Assembly: GCF_021347895.1 (NCBI RefSeq)
Contig: NC_067130.1
Span: forward strand, 31,553,823 to 31,617,822
From: Acanthochromis polyacanthus
Lineage: Eukaryota > Chordata > Actinopteri > Pomacentridae
DNA: 64,000 nucleotides
Direction: 5' to 3'
The notes under the pieces were generated by a model that did no database searches, was not told the origin of the DNA, and saw nothing but the letters and a program-made list of their open reading frames with translations. A program made the position numbers and the translations under genes. Positions 11,695-22,689 of this stretch are shown piece by piece. Each line of letters begins with the position of its first letter. The first letter of the stretch is position 1.

Positions 11695-12655
11695 AAGACA
11701 AGGTAAGACAGGATCAGACAAGTCATGATAATATAAGCCGAGAAAAGCCAAGATAAGTCGAGATAAATTAAGCCAAGATAATATATGCCAATACAAGATA
11801 AGTCAAGATAAGATAAGCCAAGATAAGTCAAGATATGACCCAAGATAAGCCAGGACAAGATAAGTCAGGATAATATAGGACAAAATGAAAAAAGATAAGT
11901 CAAGATAATATAAGCCAAATAAACCAAGATAAGATAAGCTGACATAAGTTAAGTCAAGATAAATTAAGCCAAGATAATATATGCCAGTACAAGATAAGTC
12001 AAGATAAGATAAGCCAAGATAAGATAAGTCAAGATAATGTAAGCCAAATAAGCCAAGATAAGATAAGTCAAGATAAGTTAAGTCAAAATAAATTAAGCCA
12101 AGATAAGTCAAGATATGACCCAAGATAAGCCAAGACAAGATAAGTCAAGATAATACAGGACAAAATGAAAAAAGATAAGTCAAGATACTGTATAAGTCAA
12201 GATAAGATAAGATAAGCCTAGATAGTATAAGTCGAGATAAAATAAGTCAAGAAAAAACAAGATAAGTCAAGATAAGACAAAATAGTACAAGCCAAGATAA
12301 AATAAGCCAAAATAAGATAAATCAAGAAAAACAAGATAAGTGAAGGTAATATAGGCCAAGATAAGCTATGATAAGCCAAGATAAGAGAAGTCAAGACAAG
12401 AGAAGTCAAGATAATATAGACAAGAAGCAAACATAAGCCAAGAAAAGCTAAGATACGCTACATTAAGCTAAGCTAAGTAAAGATAATATAAACCAAGATA
12501 AGCCAAGAACAATAAGCCAAGATAAGCCAAAATAATCTAACCCCAGAAAAGTCAAGATAAGCCAAGACAATAACAAGACAAGATCAGATAAACAATGATC
12601 ATCTACATTAAGATAGGATAATATATGGAAAGGTTGGATAAGTCAAGGTGAGACA
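11695..12655. repeat. GATAAG pentamer array, purine-rich orientation
   Basis: Pentamers of the type GATAA, GTCAA and GCCAA alternate for about 960 bases ('aagataagtcaagataagcc'). Many copies contain GATAAG, the WGATAR core recognised by GATA factors. The array is the reverse complement of the pentamers at 13717-14810, so the two form an inverted pair. Leu/Ser/Tyr-rich open frames on the minus strand are repeat artefacts. Confidence 0.95.
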
Positions 12656-13198
12656 AGTCAAGATGAGATGAGAAAAACTTTATTAATGCTAAAGAAAATT
12701 TAGCTGTCGAACCTGCCTGTTTCTTGAAAATGAAAATATTACCCAATTTATTCCATTGTTGCAATAATAAGATGCTTATATTGTACATTAAAGTGGCAGA
12801 AACTGATGCAAACCTGAATGTCATGTTCCAGCTTCTTGAACTACGGTCCAGCTAAAGGAGCTGAAGCTACGGTAGCTGAGAGAAAATTCTGTTTAATTTT
12901 TCATGGAGCTTTAAAAGAGAATCTTTCATTTGTGCTGTCAGGAATCCACGTTCACACACAGCCATGCAGCCAGCCGTTCAACAGGTGCAGGTTTGTGGTG
13001 GAAATGTTGGGGGCGTTTGTGTAGGAATGTTAATTTCCTGGATTTTTTTTCTCTTTTTTTGCTGTAAAATTGGCAGCTAGCTGATGTCGGGGTCTCTCTC
13101 TCAGGCTCTCTTTAAAACACACACTTAAACTCCACTCACACTTTTTTTTCTCCTCACACATTGTAAACACAAGCCTCTCATGTATGTACGTGCACACA

Positions 13199-13200
<2 letters not shown>
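12656..13200. other. Unique spacer with a mobile-repeat-like tail motif
   Basis: The first 65 bases ('gagatgagaaaaactttatt' and 'aatgctaaagaaaatttag') resemble a common fish repeat end of the form ACTTTATTAATCC-AAA-GGAAATT, also seen at 44.25 kb. The pentamer array directly beside it may have grown from that end. The rest is unique. Confidence 0.4.

Positions 13201-13247
<47 letters not shown>
13201..13247. repeat. (CA)n microsatellite, 47 bp
   Basis: Uninterrupted CA run seen directly, lying in the spacer between the two inverted pentamer arrays. Confidence 0.98.
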
Positions 13248-13249
<2 letters not shown>

Positions 13250-13259
13250 CGGCTGGACA

Positions 13260-13470
13260 CTCTCATGCCAAAAAGCCAATTACCCGGCCTGCTTTTTAAA
13301 CAGAGTGCTGCATTAGCGATGGGCTGTGTGTTTAAACAGGACTAATAGTTGAAAGGTTAATTACCGATGCAGCAGTAAGCAGTCTGTAGTAATCACCAGC
13401 TATTACCTCATGCTGTAATTACTGCCTGCAACACCAAGAAACCAGAGTGAGACTTTAAATACACAGCAGG
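13260..13470. promoter_or_regulatory. Candidate conserved noncoding block
   Basis: A non-repetitive stretch with repeated homeodomain-type cores (CCAATTAC, GGTTAATTACC, GTAATTACTG, CATTAG) and no coding frame. It is one of the strongest regulatory-looking blocks in the window by motif density, but this remains inference. Confidence 0.3.
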
Positions 13471-13716
13471 TTATATGTGACGGGAGCTAACGAAGCCGTC
13501 TTTAATACAACTGTAGCGACAGTTTTAATGTAAATATGTGGAGCAATAGCAGTGGAATAAGCATTAAAAAAGTGAAATAGAAGACAAGTTGGAGAAGCTA
13601 GATGCAGATTCTTCATGTGTGGTTATCTAAAGAATCTACTTTACAGATTTAGAAGAAAAGGAGTGAAGGAAAATACTAGAAAGAACTGAGGTACAAGTTT
13701 TCTGTTATAATGTCTT

Positions 13717-14810
13717 GACTTATCTTCACTTATCTTCACTCATCTTATCTTGACTTACCTCGACTCATCTTATCCCGACTTATCTTGGCTCATCTTGACT
13801 TACCTCGACTCATCTTATCCTGGCTCATCTTGACTCATCTTATCCTGGCTTATCTTGGCTCATCTTGACTTACCTCGACTCATCTTATCCCGGCTTATCT
13901 TGACTCATCTTGACTTATCTTGACTCATCTTATCCTGGCTCATCTTGACGCATCTTATCCTGGCTTATCTTGACTCATCTTGACTTACCTCGACTCATCT
14001 TATCCTGGCTTATCTTGACTCATCTTGACTTACCTCGACTCATCTTATCCTGGCTTATCTTGACTCATCTTGACTTACCTCGACTCATCTTATCCTGGCT
14101 TATCTTGACTCATCTTGACTTACCTCGACTCATCTTATCCTGGCTTATCTTGACTCATCTTGACTTACCTCGACTCATCTTATCCTGGCTTATCTTGACT
14201 CATCTTGACTTACCTCGACTCATCTTATCCCGGCTTATCTTGACTCATCTTGACTTATCTTGACTCATCTTATCCTGGCTCATCTTGACGCATCTTATCC
14301 TGGCTTATCTTGACTCATCTTGACTTACCTCGACTCATCTTATCCTGGATTATCTTGACTCATCTTGACTTACCTCGACTCATCTTATCCCGGCTTATCT
14401 TGACTCATCTTGACTTATCTTGACTCATCTTATCCTGGCTCATCTTGACGCATCTTATCCTGGCTTATCTTGACTCATCTTGACTTACCTCGACTCATCT
14501 TATCCTGGCTTATCTTGACTCATCTTGACTTACCTCGACTCATCTTATCCTGGCTTATCTTGACTCATCTTGATTTACCTCGACTCATCTTATCCTGGAT
14601 TATCTTGACTCATCTTGACTTATCTTGACTCATCTTATCTTGACTTATCTCGGCTCATCTTGACTCATCTTATCTTGACTTTTCTTGACTCATCTTAACT
14701 TATCTTGATTTATCTTTTCTTGGCTTATCTTGACTTATCTTGACTCATCTTTTCTTGGCTTATCTTGATTTGTCTTATCTTGACTTAAATTACCTCGATT
14801 TATCTTGTCC
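13717..14810. repeat. TGACTCA/CTTATC pentamer array with 45-bp higher-order unit
   Basis: Pentamers such as TTATC, TTGAC, TCATC, TTACC and TCGAC are arranged in a 45-bp higher-order unit (nine pentamers) that repeats almost exactly between about 13960 and 14600. I count more than 20 exact TGACTCA heptamers, the AP-1 consensus, and many CTTATC (GATA) cores. Because 45 is a multiple of three, the frame at 13970-14263 stays open as a 15-residue repeat; it is not a gene. Confidence 0.97.
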
Positions 14811-16006
14811 GAATCAGTCTAATGAGTTGGTTTAAAACCAAGAAAAAAGTCCACACCAAAAATTTGGCTTTTAAAATTAGAAATTTGTTAAAAATCACAA
14901 TTTTGTTGTGTTTAAATCTGCTAAAATGATCCTTAATTTACATGTTTTTATCCTGGTATTCTTCTGGGGCAATAATTCCACAACTCAACTCAAAAACTGT
15001 CTGTGCACAAATGGCTAAATGTAAGCATTTACAACCAGAATAAATGATTAACAAGTTGATTTTTAGTTTTCATCCAGGTCATAATAATATAATAATAATC
15101 ATCAGAGTCAAAAGCAGCTGGATTTATGAGACCTAAAACACCTTCGAGAACATAAAAAAGCTTTTAGTTGAAGCTCTGAGGGTTTTCTCTGAAACAGAAA
15201 ACAAAACCTTTTCCTTATTTGTGTCCAGAGCACATTACTGTAAATAAATCTATTTTATCTGTGCACATTTAGGCTGAAGAGAGGAAGTTAGGCAGGGAAA
15301 ATGTGATAGATTAGAGAGAGACGGAGAGGAACCAGGCAGAAGTAAGAGTGAAGAAGAGGAAGGAGGGATGAGGGAGTGAAGGATTAATCTACGACGGCGG
15401 AGCTTCACAGGATGCTGACGGGCTTCTTTCAAGTGTTGGAGACGAACCGGGCGATTCCCAGCGGAGGGCAGGTGTAGACAGCACCGCCATCTGGGTATCA
15501 AAGCTGCAGATATTACTACTGACACACTCACATCGCATACAGGGGAGTGTATGGAAACAGGGATTTCTAATATACATATATATACATATATTTAAAAAAC
15601 ACACCTTTTAACTCTTCATCTCCTCCTCTCTCCCGCTTCCTTTATTGTGAATCAGGCTGAATTGGTCCAAACCAACCATCTGCTCAACATCTGCAGTAGC
15701 TATGAAGCAGCTCAAACTTCCTCCTGATTTATTGGTTTAATTGATTTATGGTTTATTAATTCCGCCGGAGCTAAAAGATGCATCAGAAAACTGACACCAG
15801 TGTTCAGAGAGTCCGATCTATGATTAGTTTATTCCTTATTTATCAGATTAATACAAACACAAAGTGTATATAAGTCTGAATACCTGGAAAGATGCTTAGA
15901 GAGGAAAGTTTTATTATAATAAGTGACTAGAATTGTTCTTTTTTCCTCAAATGCAAAGAGGTTCATTCCATCTCAAAGCATCAGATTTTTAGAAGAATTC
16001 ATGCTT
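14811..16006. other. Unique sequence with a purine-rich patch
   Basis: 15260-15400 is G/A-rich on the plus strand. Two short frames covering it on the minus strand lack recognisable domains. Nothing else is supported. Confidence 0.45.
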
Positions 16007-16405
16007 GACCATTTCTGATTTGTCTAAAAGAATTTCTTAGCATAAAATATGGATATTTATACAGACGTTTGTGAAATTTTAGCTTGATATGTCAAATTTT
16101 TTTTCAAAAAACTACCCGTCGACCCACTTTCAGCAGGATTTTTCTCACATTGAAATCTGAGTCTGAACAGCAATATCTGAAGATAAAAATCGGAAGTTTT
16201 CACTATTTTTTCTCATCATGAGGTCGATTCAGAAGCTTTAATATCGGACAAGAAGATCAAATGATCTCTGATTATGATTGAAATATGAAAAAAATGATGC
16301 CGACATGAAAAATTCCATCTTTGAGTTCAAATTAATCAAAAAACTGATAATCCAGAAGTCAGCTAGTGATATTTTCTGAACCACGTGTAGCTGCATGCCA
16401 CAGTA

Positions 16406-16682
16406 CAACACGGTCTCACGGGGATTCGTGAAACTGTTACGTAAATTTTTTGTTTCTTTTTCGTGCGCACCAACACGATTTCGTCATGTTTTTCGTGCCG
16501 CTCACCACGAAATGTTTTTCGTGTTGCTCACAACGAAACCCGCTGTGGTAATCACAGCTGAAAGTGGTTTATACCAGCGGATTCATGACGATCTAAGCTG
16601 TCCATCGGCGTATACTGCTTGTGTGATCGCGTTTGCGGCCGCCGGCCGCCGGACATTCTTGAAATTCCTATGCAAATTGGGG

Positions 16683-16716
<34 letters not shown>

Positions 16717-16995
16717 TAAGTGTACCACCGGGTTATGGTTATGGTTAGGGTTATGGTTAGGGACGATGTCATGCAAAATATAGCGTTGGATTCGCCATGG
16801 TTTTACATTAAAAATATAATACACACATTCGTTTGAAATACGTTCTGGGTGGCACGAAAAGTCCGCCGTTTAAAATACATTGGTGCGCATTTCGTGGTGA
16901 GCGGCACGAAAAACATGACGAAATCGTGTTGGTGCGCACGAAACCGAAACTAAAACTTACGTGACAGTTTCACGAATCCTCGTGAGATCGGGCTG
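16406..16995. mobile_element. Nested inverted-repeat element with 7-bp target duplication
   Basis: The ends are about 100-bp inverted repeats (CTCACG, GATTCGTGAAACTGT and CGTGCGCACCAACACGATTT on the left, inverted on the right). CACAGTA at 16399-16405 and 16996-17002 flanks it. Removing the element restores continuity of the left arm of the outer foldback, which proves it is the younger insertion. A 7-8 bp duplication fits hAT-type transposition, though the family is not identified. Confidence 0.85.
16538..16735. repeat. Shared fragment of the 3.4-kb TTAA element plus an A32 tract
   Basis: 16538-16680 matches 3808-3947 closely ('ccgctgtggtaatcaca', 'gaaagtggtttatacc', 'gacattcttgaaattcct'). 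A run of 32 A residues at 16683-16714 separates it from the continuation 'gtaagtgtacc'. The poly(A) is absent from the copy near 3.95 kb. A GGTTATGGTTAGGG-type motif follows. Confidence 0.85.
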
Positions 16996-17846
16996 CACAG
17001 TAATACAAAACTAAACATAAAGAATACTTTTAATATGAAATATTTGGTCATAAAATGGGGATAAAAAGTTTTTTTCATTAAAATTTCATAACTGATTGAG
17101 CAGGTTTGACAAGTTGTGTCATAAAAACTAAAACATTCAACAAAACAACTTTTTTTTGCGTTTTTGTAACCAAGTATTTCATATTTAAAGTATTGTATAT
17201 TTAGTTTTGTATTATTGCAACATTCAGCAACATGTGGTTAAGAAAACATAACTAGTTAACTTCTGCTTTGTAAATTTGCTTGTTAATGTGAGCTCAAAGA
17301 TGGGATTTTTCATGATGACTTCCATTTTTTTTTCCATATTTCAACTCCCCCATAAACAGAGATTATTTTAGCAACTCATCCAATACTATAGATTCTGAAT
17401 CAAGGACATGATGAGAAATAACAGAAAAAATTTCAGGTTTTTATCTTTAATAGTTCCTCAGATATTGTTGTTCAAACCGACTCAAATGTCAATATGCGAC
17501 TGTAGAAGCAACCAGCAGACTTTGTCGGGTATGTATACTCGTGGTGGAGATTGTCCTGTTTTAAAACATCTAAAAACACACAAAAAATACATGAAACACA
17601 CTTATTTTACCTCAGAGGGAAAATTTAAGATCTAATGTTTCCCAAAAGAAAGTCTAATAATGCCTCAGATGTTATTGTTCAAACTTATGTGAGAAAAAAA
17701 CCCTGCAGAAAGTGAGTCGATGGACAATATTTAAAAGGTTTTTTTTTTCCGAAAAGTATTCGATGCATTGTACTAAAACTGTACAAATATCTTAATAAAT
17801 ATCCATACCTTATGCTATAAAAATTTCAGGCAAATCAGAGATGGTC

Positions 17847-18769
17847 TCGCCACTCATCAGCCATCTTAGTAACACTTATTTCAGACTAACAAACAATCAG
17901 AATGAATGGATATAGAGACATAACTGTATTTTTAATGGTCAACGGACATAAAAGCTACATGTAGAAGCACCTGTCAAATGAGATGAACAAGAAACTTTAG
18001 TCACTTGGACTAAATTTAAGGTTTAGTAAGTGTTTTTCCTCAATGGTTAAACTTCTACCTGCATATTTTCTCTAAAACTCTGTGAGTGTTGAGTCTTTCC
18101 TTTACAACAAACCTGGTTCAGACTCTAAACTTTGTCTCCTCTTAGTCGCTTTTCTTGCCAAAACCTCCAGCACAGTTTATTTACCACATATTTCAACCAC
18201 CTGCTGCTATTTGACAGGTCATATATGTTGGAAACCACTCATTAATCATAAAAAATAGTTGTCTCTGAACATAAACCAGACATGTACTACGTATAGTTGT
18301 GGAGAAACGTCATTACCAACACAAGGCGCTGCACTCTGGGTTATTTTGCAGCCGTAATGTCACTTGTAGGTGGTGATTTTCTTGCAGTCTGTTTATGGTG
18401 TGAATTGCTTTAACCAGTTAAACATGCAGGAAATTGGAAGACTCATTTAAAGCTGCCAAAAAGGAAATAATTTGAAAGGCGTCTTTACAGCAGAAACAGA
18501 CCGAGAGCTGAATCACGAGTCACAGATCAAGACGGGACAAACCACTCAAAATAACGACAAAATATGGGATTTAGATTGTGTTATAAAGGTCGTACTTCGT
18601 GGTTTAATTTGCAGAAGGTACTTTAAGGGAAAAAACATGGATAAACGGTGTGTGGGGGAAACTTTAAAGACAAGTCATTGGGTGTTTTTTCAGAAACAGG
18701 CAACTAAAAGAAGGAATTCTGACAATAATATGACGTAATTTCTTAATCTACTTGGTGAATAGGACTTTT
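17847..18769. other. Unique sequence, nothing recognised
   Basis: No repeat family or gene can be supported. The 88-codon frame at 18472-18738 shows no motif. Confidence 0.45.
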
Positions 18770-19165
18770 GAAGGCCTGAAAATACTCAAAAACACGTAGA
18801 AATTTGCCCAACATTTCCAATTTGAAACACTCACTCTGGCCAGAATGTTTTAACTGCAGCTATGAAATTTGACAGGCATATTTAGCTTGCCTCGATACAC
18901 AAAAACGCAACTGACATCCGTGACCAAAACCCAACAGGAAGTCGGCCATTTTGAATTATGTGTCATGTTTTGGGCGATTTTGGGCCAACATTTTCAAAAG
19001 CTATAAACTCAAAGTGGGTAAACCCAAAGGAGCTCAAATTTGGCTAGAATACACACCAGAAGTGGGTCAGCAAAAGTTAGCAAAATGCTCCGAAAAAGAG
19101 TGAAAAAGCCGAATACAGCACAGCGCTTCATAAAATCACACAACGCAAAGTAAAGTGACGCAAGT
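18770..19165. repeat. Probable dispersed fish repeat
   Basis: The phrase 'cccaacaggaagtcggccat' followed by 'tttgaattatg' and the evenly spaced 'aaatttggctagaat' style recall a repeat I have often seen in teleost sequence. No boundaries or target duplications are visible, so the call rests on recognition alone. Confidence 0.35.
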
Positions 19166-19407
19166 TTGATTCGAATCACCTAGTGATGCACTAAAGGTCA
19201 GGATGAAATGCAAATACTTCAAGTGTCCTGCAGAAACCTTTAAATGCTAAATATTTGACTGCGCGTGTGTGTAGTGTGTGTGTGTGTTGCTTTCTAGCTC
19301 CATAAATTAGAATGAGATGAATAGTTAAATATGAAAATATGACAGGCTGGTCGTTTGACGCTTGTTCACATTGACAAGAGACATCTGCTCTGGCCTGTGG
19401 AGAGAAC

Positions 19408-19409
<2 letters not shown>

Positions 19410-19499
<90 letters not shown>
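19410..19499. repeat. (GT)n microsatellite, 90 bp
   Basis: Pure TG run followed by a degenerate TGTG(T/C) zone to about 19545 and another broken GT-rich zone at 19600-19665. Cys/Val and His/Thr open frames are artefacts. Confidence 0.98.
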
Positions 19500-19501
<2 letters not shown>

Positions 19502-19854
19502 GTGTGTGCATGTGTGCGTGCATGTGCGTTTTACACAAAAAACTTCTCATTTACATTTATTCCTGGGCATTTAGCTGAAGCGCTTGTGCATGTGTGCAGT
19601 TGCATAAGTGTAGTATTTGTGTGTTTGCGTGCATGCGTGTGTGTTTGTGTGTGTGTTTGTGTGCACCAGCTTCTGTCAGAAGAGGGGATGAAAGGATGAG
19701 GAAGTCTCGAGAGAACAAACGGATGAGCAGACAGCGGATGATGGTGAAGGGAGGGACGGAGCTCGACACCGGGCCGCTGCAACGCCGCCGCCACCACAGC
19801 AGCAGCAGCTCTGGTCTGATTAAAACACACGTTCTTCTAACTAATACTTTAATG

Positions 19855-20010
19855 AAATATTAACACAGTTAACTGTAATTAAATTAAAAGGAGAGCCGCC
19901 AGTGAGATTAGCGGCCATGTCGGAACAACCTTAGGAGGATAACCTCCCCCTCAAATTAATACCAGAGCATTAGCTTAAACTACTCTGCTGTTACACACAG
20001 TCAGCCTCAT
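19855..20010. promoter_or_regulatory. Candidate conserved noncoding block
   Basis: Compact non-repetitive sequence with GTTAACTGTAATTAAATTAA, GATTAGCGG and AAATTAATACC motifs and no coding frame. The regulatory role is inferred from motif content only. Confidence 0.28.
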
Positions 20011-20237
20011 AATGAGCCTGGACACATTCACCCAGGCAGCTTTACACGTACGAATCCAGCACATCATCAGTGAACAGAAGTTTATGAACGCTTGTAGGGA
20101 CCGGGAAAGTCTTGGGTTTCCAATGAAGTGCGTCTATATCACAATAAACAATCATGCACTTGGATTCTTTCATAGAGTTATTGAAGTTCTTCTGGAAATT
20201 GGACTAAATCTGCTGGATTATAAGTATACATAAGGCA

Positions 20238-20261
20238 AAGCATGGTGGAGGCAGTATCATG
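20238..20261 (+). repeat. Short inverted copy of a Tc1 transposase segment
   Basis: These 24 bases encode the KHGGGSIM motif on the plus strand and match 20644-20669 in inverted orientation. They enclose the minus-strand transposase relic, so an inversion or foldback rearrangement occurred within the element. Confidence 0.8.
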
Positions 20262-20291
20262 TTCTAGGTTAATATTTTTGCCAATATTTGG

Positions 20292-20700
20292 TTAAATGTC
20301 TTCAGTTAGGTTTTTTTGGTTTCCGTCCACAAGCTTGTGGTTTATCTTAGACGGACTTCGACCACTAAATTTGTCGTCTTTCTGACTCAGATTTGTTTCT
20401 TCAGGTTCTTGATGGTTTAAGTCTGGACTTTGAGGAGACCAGTCTAGAACCTTCATTCTATCCTGATGGAACCATTTCTTTACCACGTCTGATGTGTGTT
20501 TGGACTCATTGTCTTGTTGAAACATCCAACTGTGTCCAACATCAACCTTCTGCTGATGGTTTTAGGTTTTCCTGGAGAACGTGGAGGTAATCCTCCTTCT
20601 TCATTATTCCATTTACTTTGTATGAAGCTCCAGTTCCACAGAGCATGATACTGCCTCCACCATGCTTCATGGTAGGTTTGGTGTTCTTTGGGTTAAATAA
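20292..20700 (-). pseudogene. Tc1/mariner transposase, C-terminal relic
   Basis: On the minus strand the segment reads PTMKHGGGSIML, then KVNGIMKKEDY and LQENLKPSAEG. After a frame change it continues WMFQQDNESKHTSD and WSPQSPDLN. These are hallmark segments of Tc1-family DDE transposases, which cut and paste elements at TA. The second catalytic Asp, in FQQDN, is kept. The expected SPDLNPIENLW, which carries the third acidic residue, is lost here through another frame change. The first catalytic Asp and the N-terminal DNA-binding domain are absent. It cannot be active. Confidence 0.92.
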
Positions 20701-20885
20701 AGACCCAACCAAGACAGTCTGAAACCAGTCCTGAAAAGGTCTGAAACCAAGACCAAAAGCAAACCTAAACCAGTCCAAAAAAGTCTGCAGAATCAGTCAG
20801 AATGTGGTCTGCAACAAGTCCAAAACCAAAACTGAAACCAGTATTAGAAACAGTCCAAAATTAGTCCTAAAAGTTTCAAAATTGG
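20701..20885. repeat. Degenerate 'CCAGTCTGAAACCAGTCC' tandem repeat
   Basis: Short phrases 'gtctgaaacca', 'cagtcc.aaa' and 'aaaccagt' recur irregularly every 15-25 bases beside the Tc1 relic. Confidence 0.6.
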
Positions 20886-20984
20886 GACCAGTGTATTGAT
20901 TTTGCCCTTCTGATGTATTTAAAGGATCATTTCACCAAAAATGTTCTTTTTTCTCCATAGCTGTAAACATAATCCAGTAGAAAA

Positions 20985-21300
20985 TAACTTTTCTTCGATT
21001 GGATACGCAGTTTAGTTTAGCTAAGTTTGTCGACAAAATCTACACATAAAATACGTTTTCTTCGACTGAATATGCAGTTTAGTTGTATAGACATTTAATT
21101 GTGGTTGTTTTTTGATCACTGTGACGGCTGTGCAGAACAAAAATGGCAACTTTATTGACAAAGTCTACACATAAATACATTTTCTTTGATTGAATATGCA
21201 GTTTTAGTTGTATAGAAATGTATTTTTTTGTGCTTTTTGCTCACTGTGCTGACCAAAAATGCCAACTTTGTCAGCTAAATCTACACAGAAAATACATTTA
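20985..21300. repeat. Tandem repeat, about 125-bp unit, 2.5 copies
   Basis: The order 'aaatctacacataaaatac', 'ttttctt.gattgaatatgca', 'gtttagttgtatag' and 'tcactgtg' repeats three times with decay. Confidence 0.8.
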
Positions 21301-21759
21301 AATGGCTCATTTCTATCATTATACTGGACTTTAATGCTCCTTTTGTTATAAATACCAGCTCATTTTGCACATTCTTTTGCACATTATTCCTCTTAAATGT
21401 AAAACGGGTGAAATAGTGGATCTATCCATTTGTAATCGTAATAAAAAACCCACATATAAAACATTTAAAACCATTTTTAGGAGCCAGATTTGTGTTTATT
21501 TTGCTCGTCGGTGGATTTTCTCATCTCGTCACATTGCATACGTTTTGCAGCTTTCACAGATGAAAACGCCCAGTATTAAAACACACAAATACATAAAACC
21601 AAACCACACACACGCATGAAATGTACCGGATTACTGTAGCGTGTGTGTGTTAAAAGAGGTGGGTTTCTGCTGTTAATCATGAAGGGTATTAGTCTGTAAT
21701 AAAGACTAGACTAAATAGACTGAACGCTGAGTAATAACATTAAGAGAGTGTTTGTGTGT

Positions 21760-22270
21760 TTGGGTTAAGTCGGCCTGATGTCGTATTAAAGCTCCCAATT
21801 AGGCGGAAATATTTGATCTGCGTTCGCCAGACTCGACCCGTCACCAACTCTGACAGCATGTTTGAGTGAATTATAGCGCTAGAGGAAGAAAAAACGGAAA
21901 GAAAATCCCGTGGAAATCCGTGAATTTCAGCTGTGTTCTCATGTGAGCTCTGTTCATATATGATGAGGTTCAGAGGAGGGCTGGTTGAACAACATTATCA
22001 TAATTAATCAGATAACGCTGACATTATTGGTGTAGCAATTACCATTACAGTTATCTGTCGCCCGCCGCTTGTTATTGTCCTCGTCGTTGTTTCTCTAATC
22101 GTGACCATCGCCGTCATCCTTTATATGATAATTAGTAATATCAACAATTAATTTATTCGGCGTAATATTTAATTAATTTGTCCTAAACCCTGATTTGGCC
22201 CAGTGGTGTGAAACGTTTTATCTGACTGTGTCAACTCCGTACAGTAATTGTCTTCAGTTGTAATTAAAGG
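21760..22270. promoter_or_regulatory. Candidate conserved noncoding block (large)
   Basis: About 500 bases without repeats, containing CCCAATTAGG, CATAATTAATCAG, GCAATTACC, GATAATTAGTAAT, CAATTAATTTATT and TTAATTAATTTG together with GC-rich stretches. There is no coding frame. The clustering of homeodomain-type sites is typical of developmental enhancers, but activity and conservation are inference. Confidence 0.35.
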
Positions 22271-22689
22271 ATAAGACTCCGGCTCCTCCGTGTTTTCCTT
22301 CTAGCTGTGCAAATACCATGAAAAGGCCAAAACCAGCGCTGTGATCACATGTCTGCTCGTAGTTTCTCACTTACAAGCTCAGCCCAAAGCCCACTGGTTC
22401 CCGCTGAAGCTCAGAAAAACTCAAATTTTCAATAAAATAGCTCAGAAATTTTCTAAAATAGCTTCAGTGTTTAGCAAAAGCTACCTAAACTGGAGGAAAT
22501 GGTGCATTTGTTTGGGAATATTTCCTCTGGTGCATTAATTCAGGCTTGTTGTAGTGAGATTTAAGGATGATGTAGGAGAAAGAAAATCTACATAAATTGT
22601 GTGAATTGTGCGTTTTGAGACAAAAATGCAGCTCTGCGGTTTAAACAACACAGCGGGGGGTTTTAAACCTGCATTGTATTGCTTCTTGT

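Larger units (their letters stand above)
16007..17846. mobile_element. Long foldback (inverted-repeat) element, interrupted
   Basis: The left arm (from GACCATTTCTGATTTG at 16007, through 16405 and resuming at 16996-17050) is inverted relative to the right arm (about 17160-17846, ending in the complement of GACCATCTCTGATTTG). Landmarks in both arms include 'tatggatatttat', 'cactttc.gcaggg.tttt', 'aacaatatctga', 'tctcatcatg' and 'aatacaaaactaaa'. The right arm holds an extra roughly 180-bp partial duplication. A related arm-like fragment lies at 25045-25225. It encodes no protein. Confidence 0.8.

Noticed and set aside
11664..12430. Leu/Tyr/Ser-rich minus-strand frames resembling membrane proteins
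   Set aside because: Low-complexity translation of the GATAAG pentamer array.
13970..14263. 97-codon frame with a perfect 15-residue repeat
   Set aside because: Product of the 45-bp satellite unit, which is a multiple of three; there is no non-repeat protein sequence at either end.
20012..20233. 73-codon frame just upstream of the Tc1 relic
   Set aside because: Could not be matched to any part of a Tc1 transposase or other protein; left unassigned.
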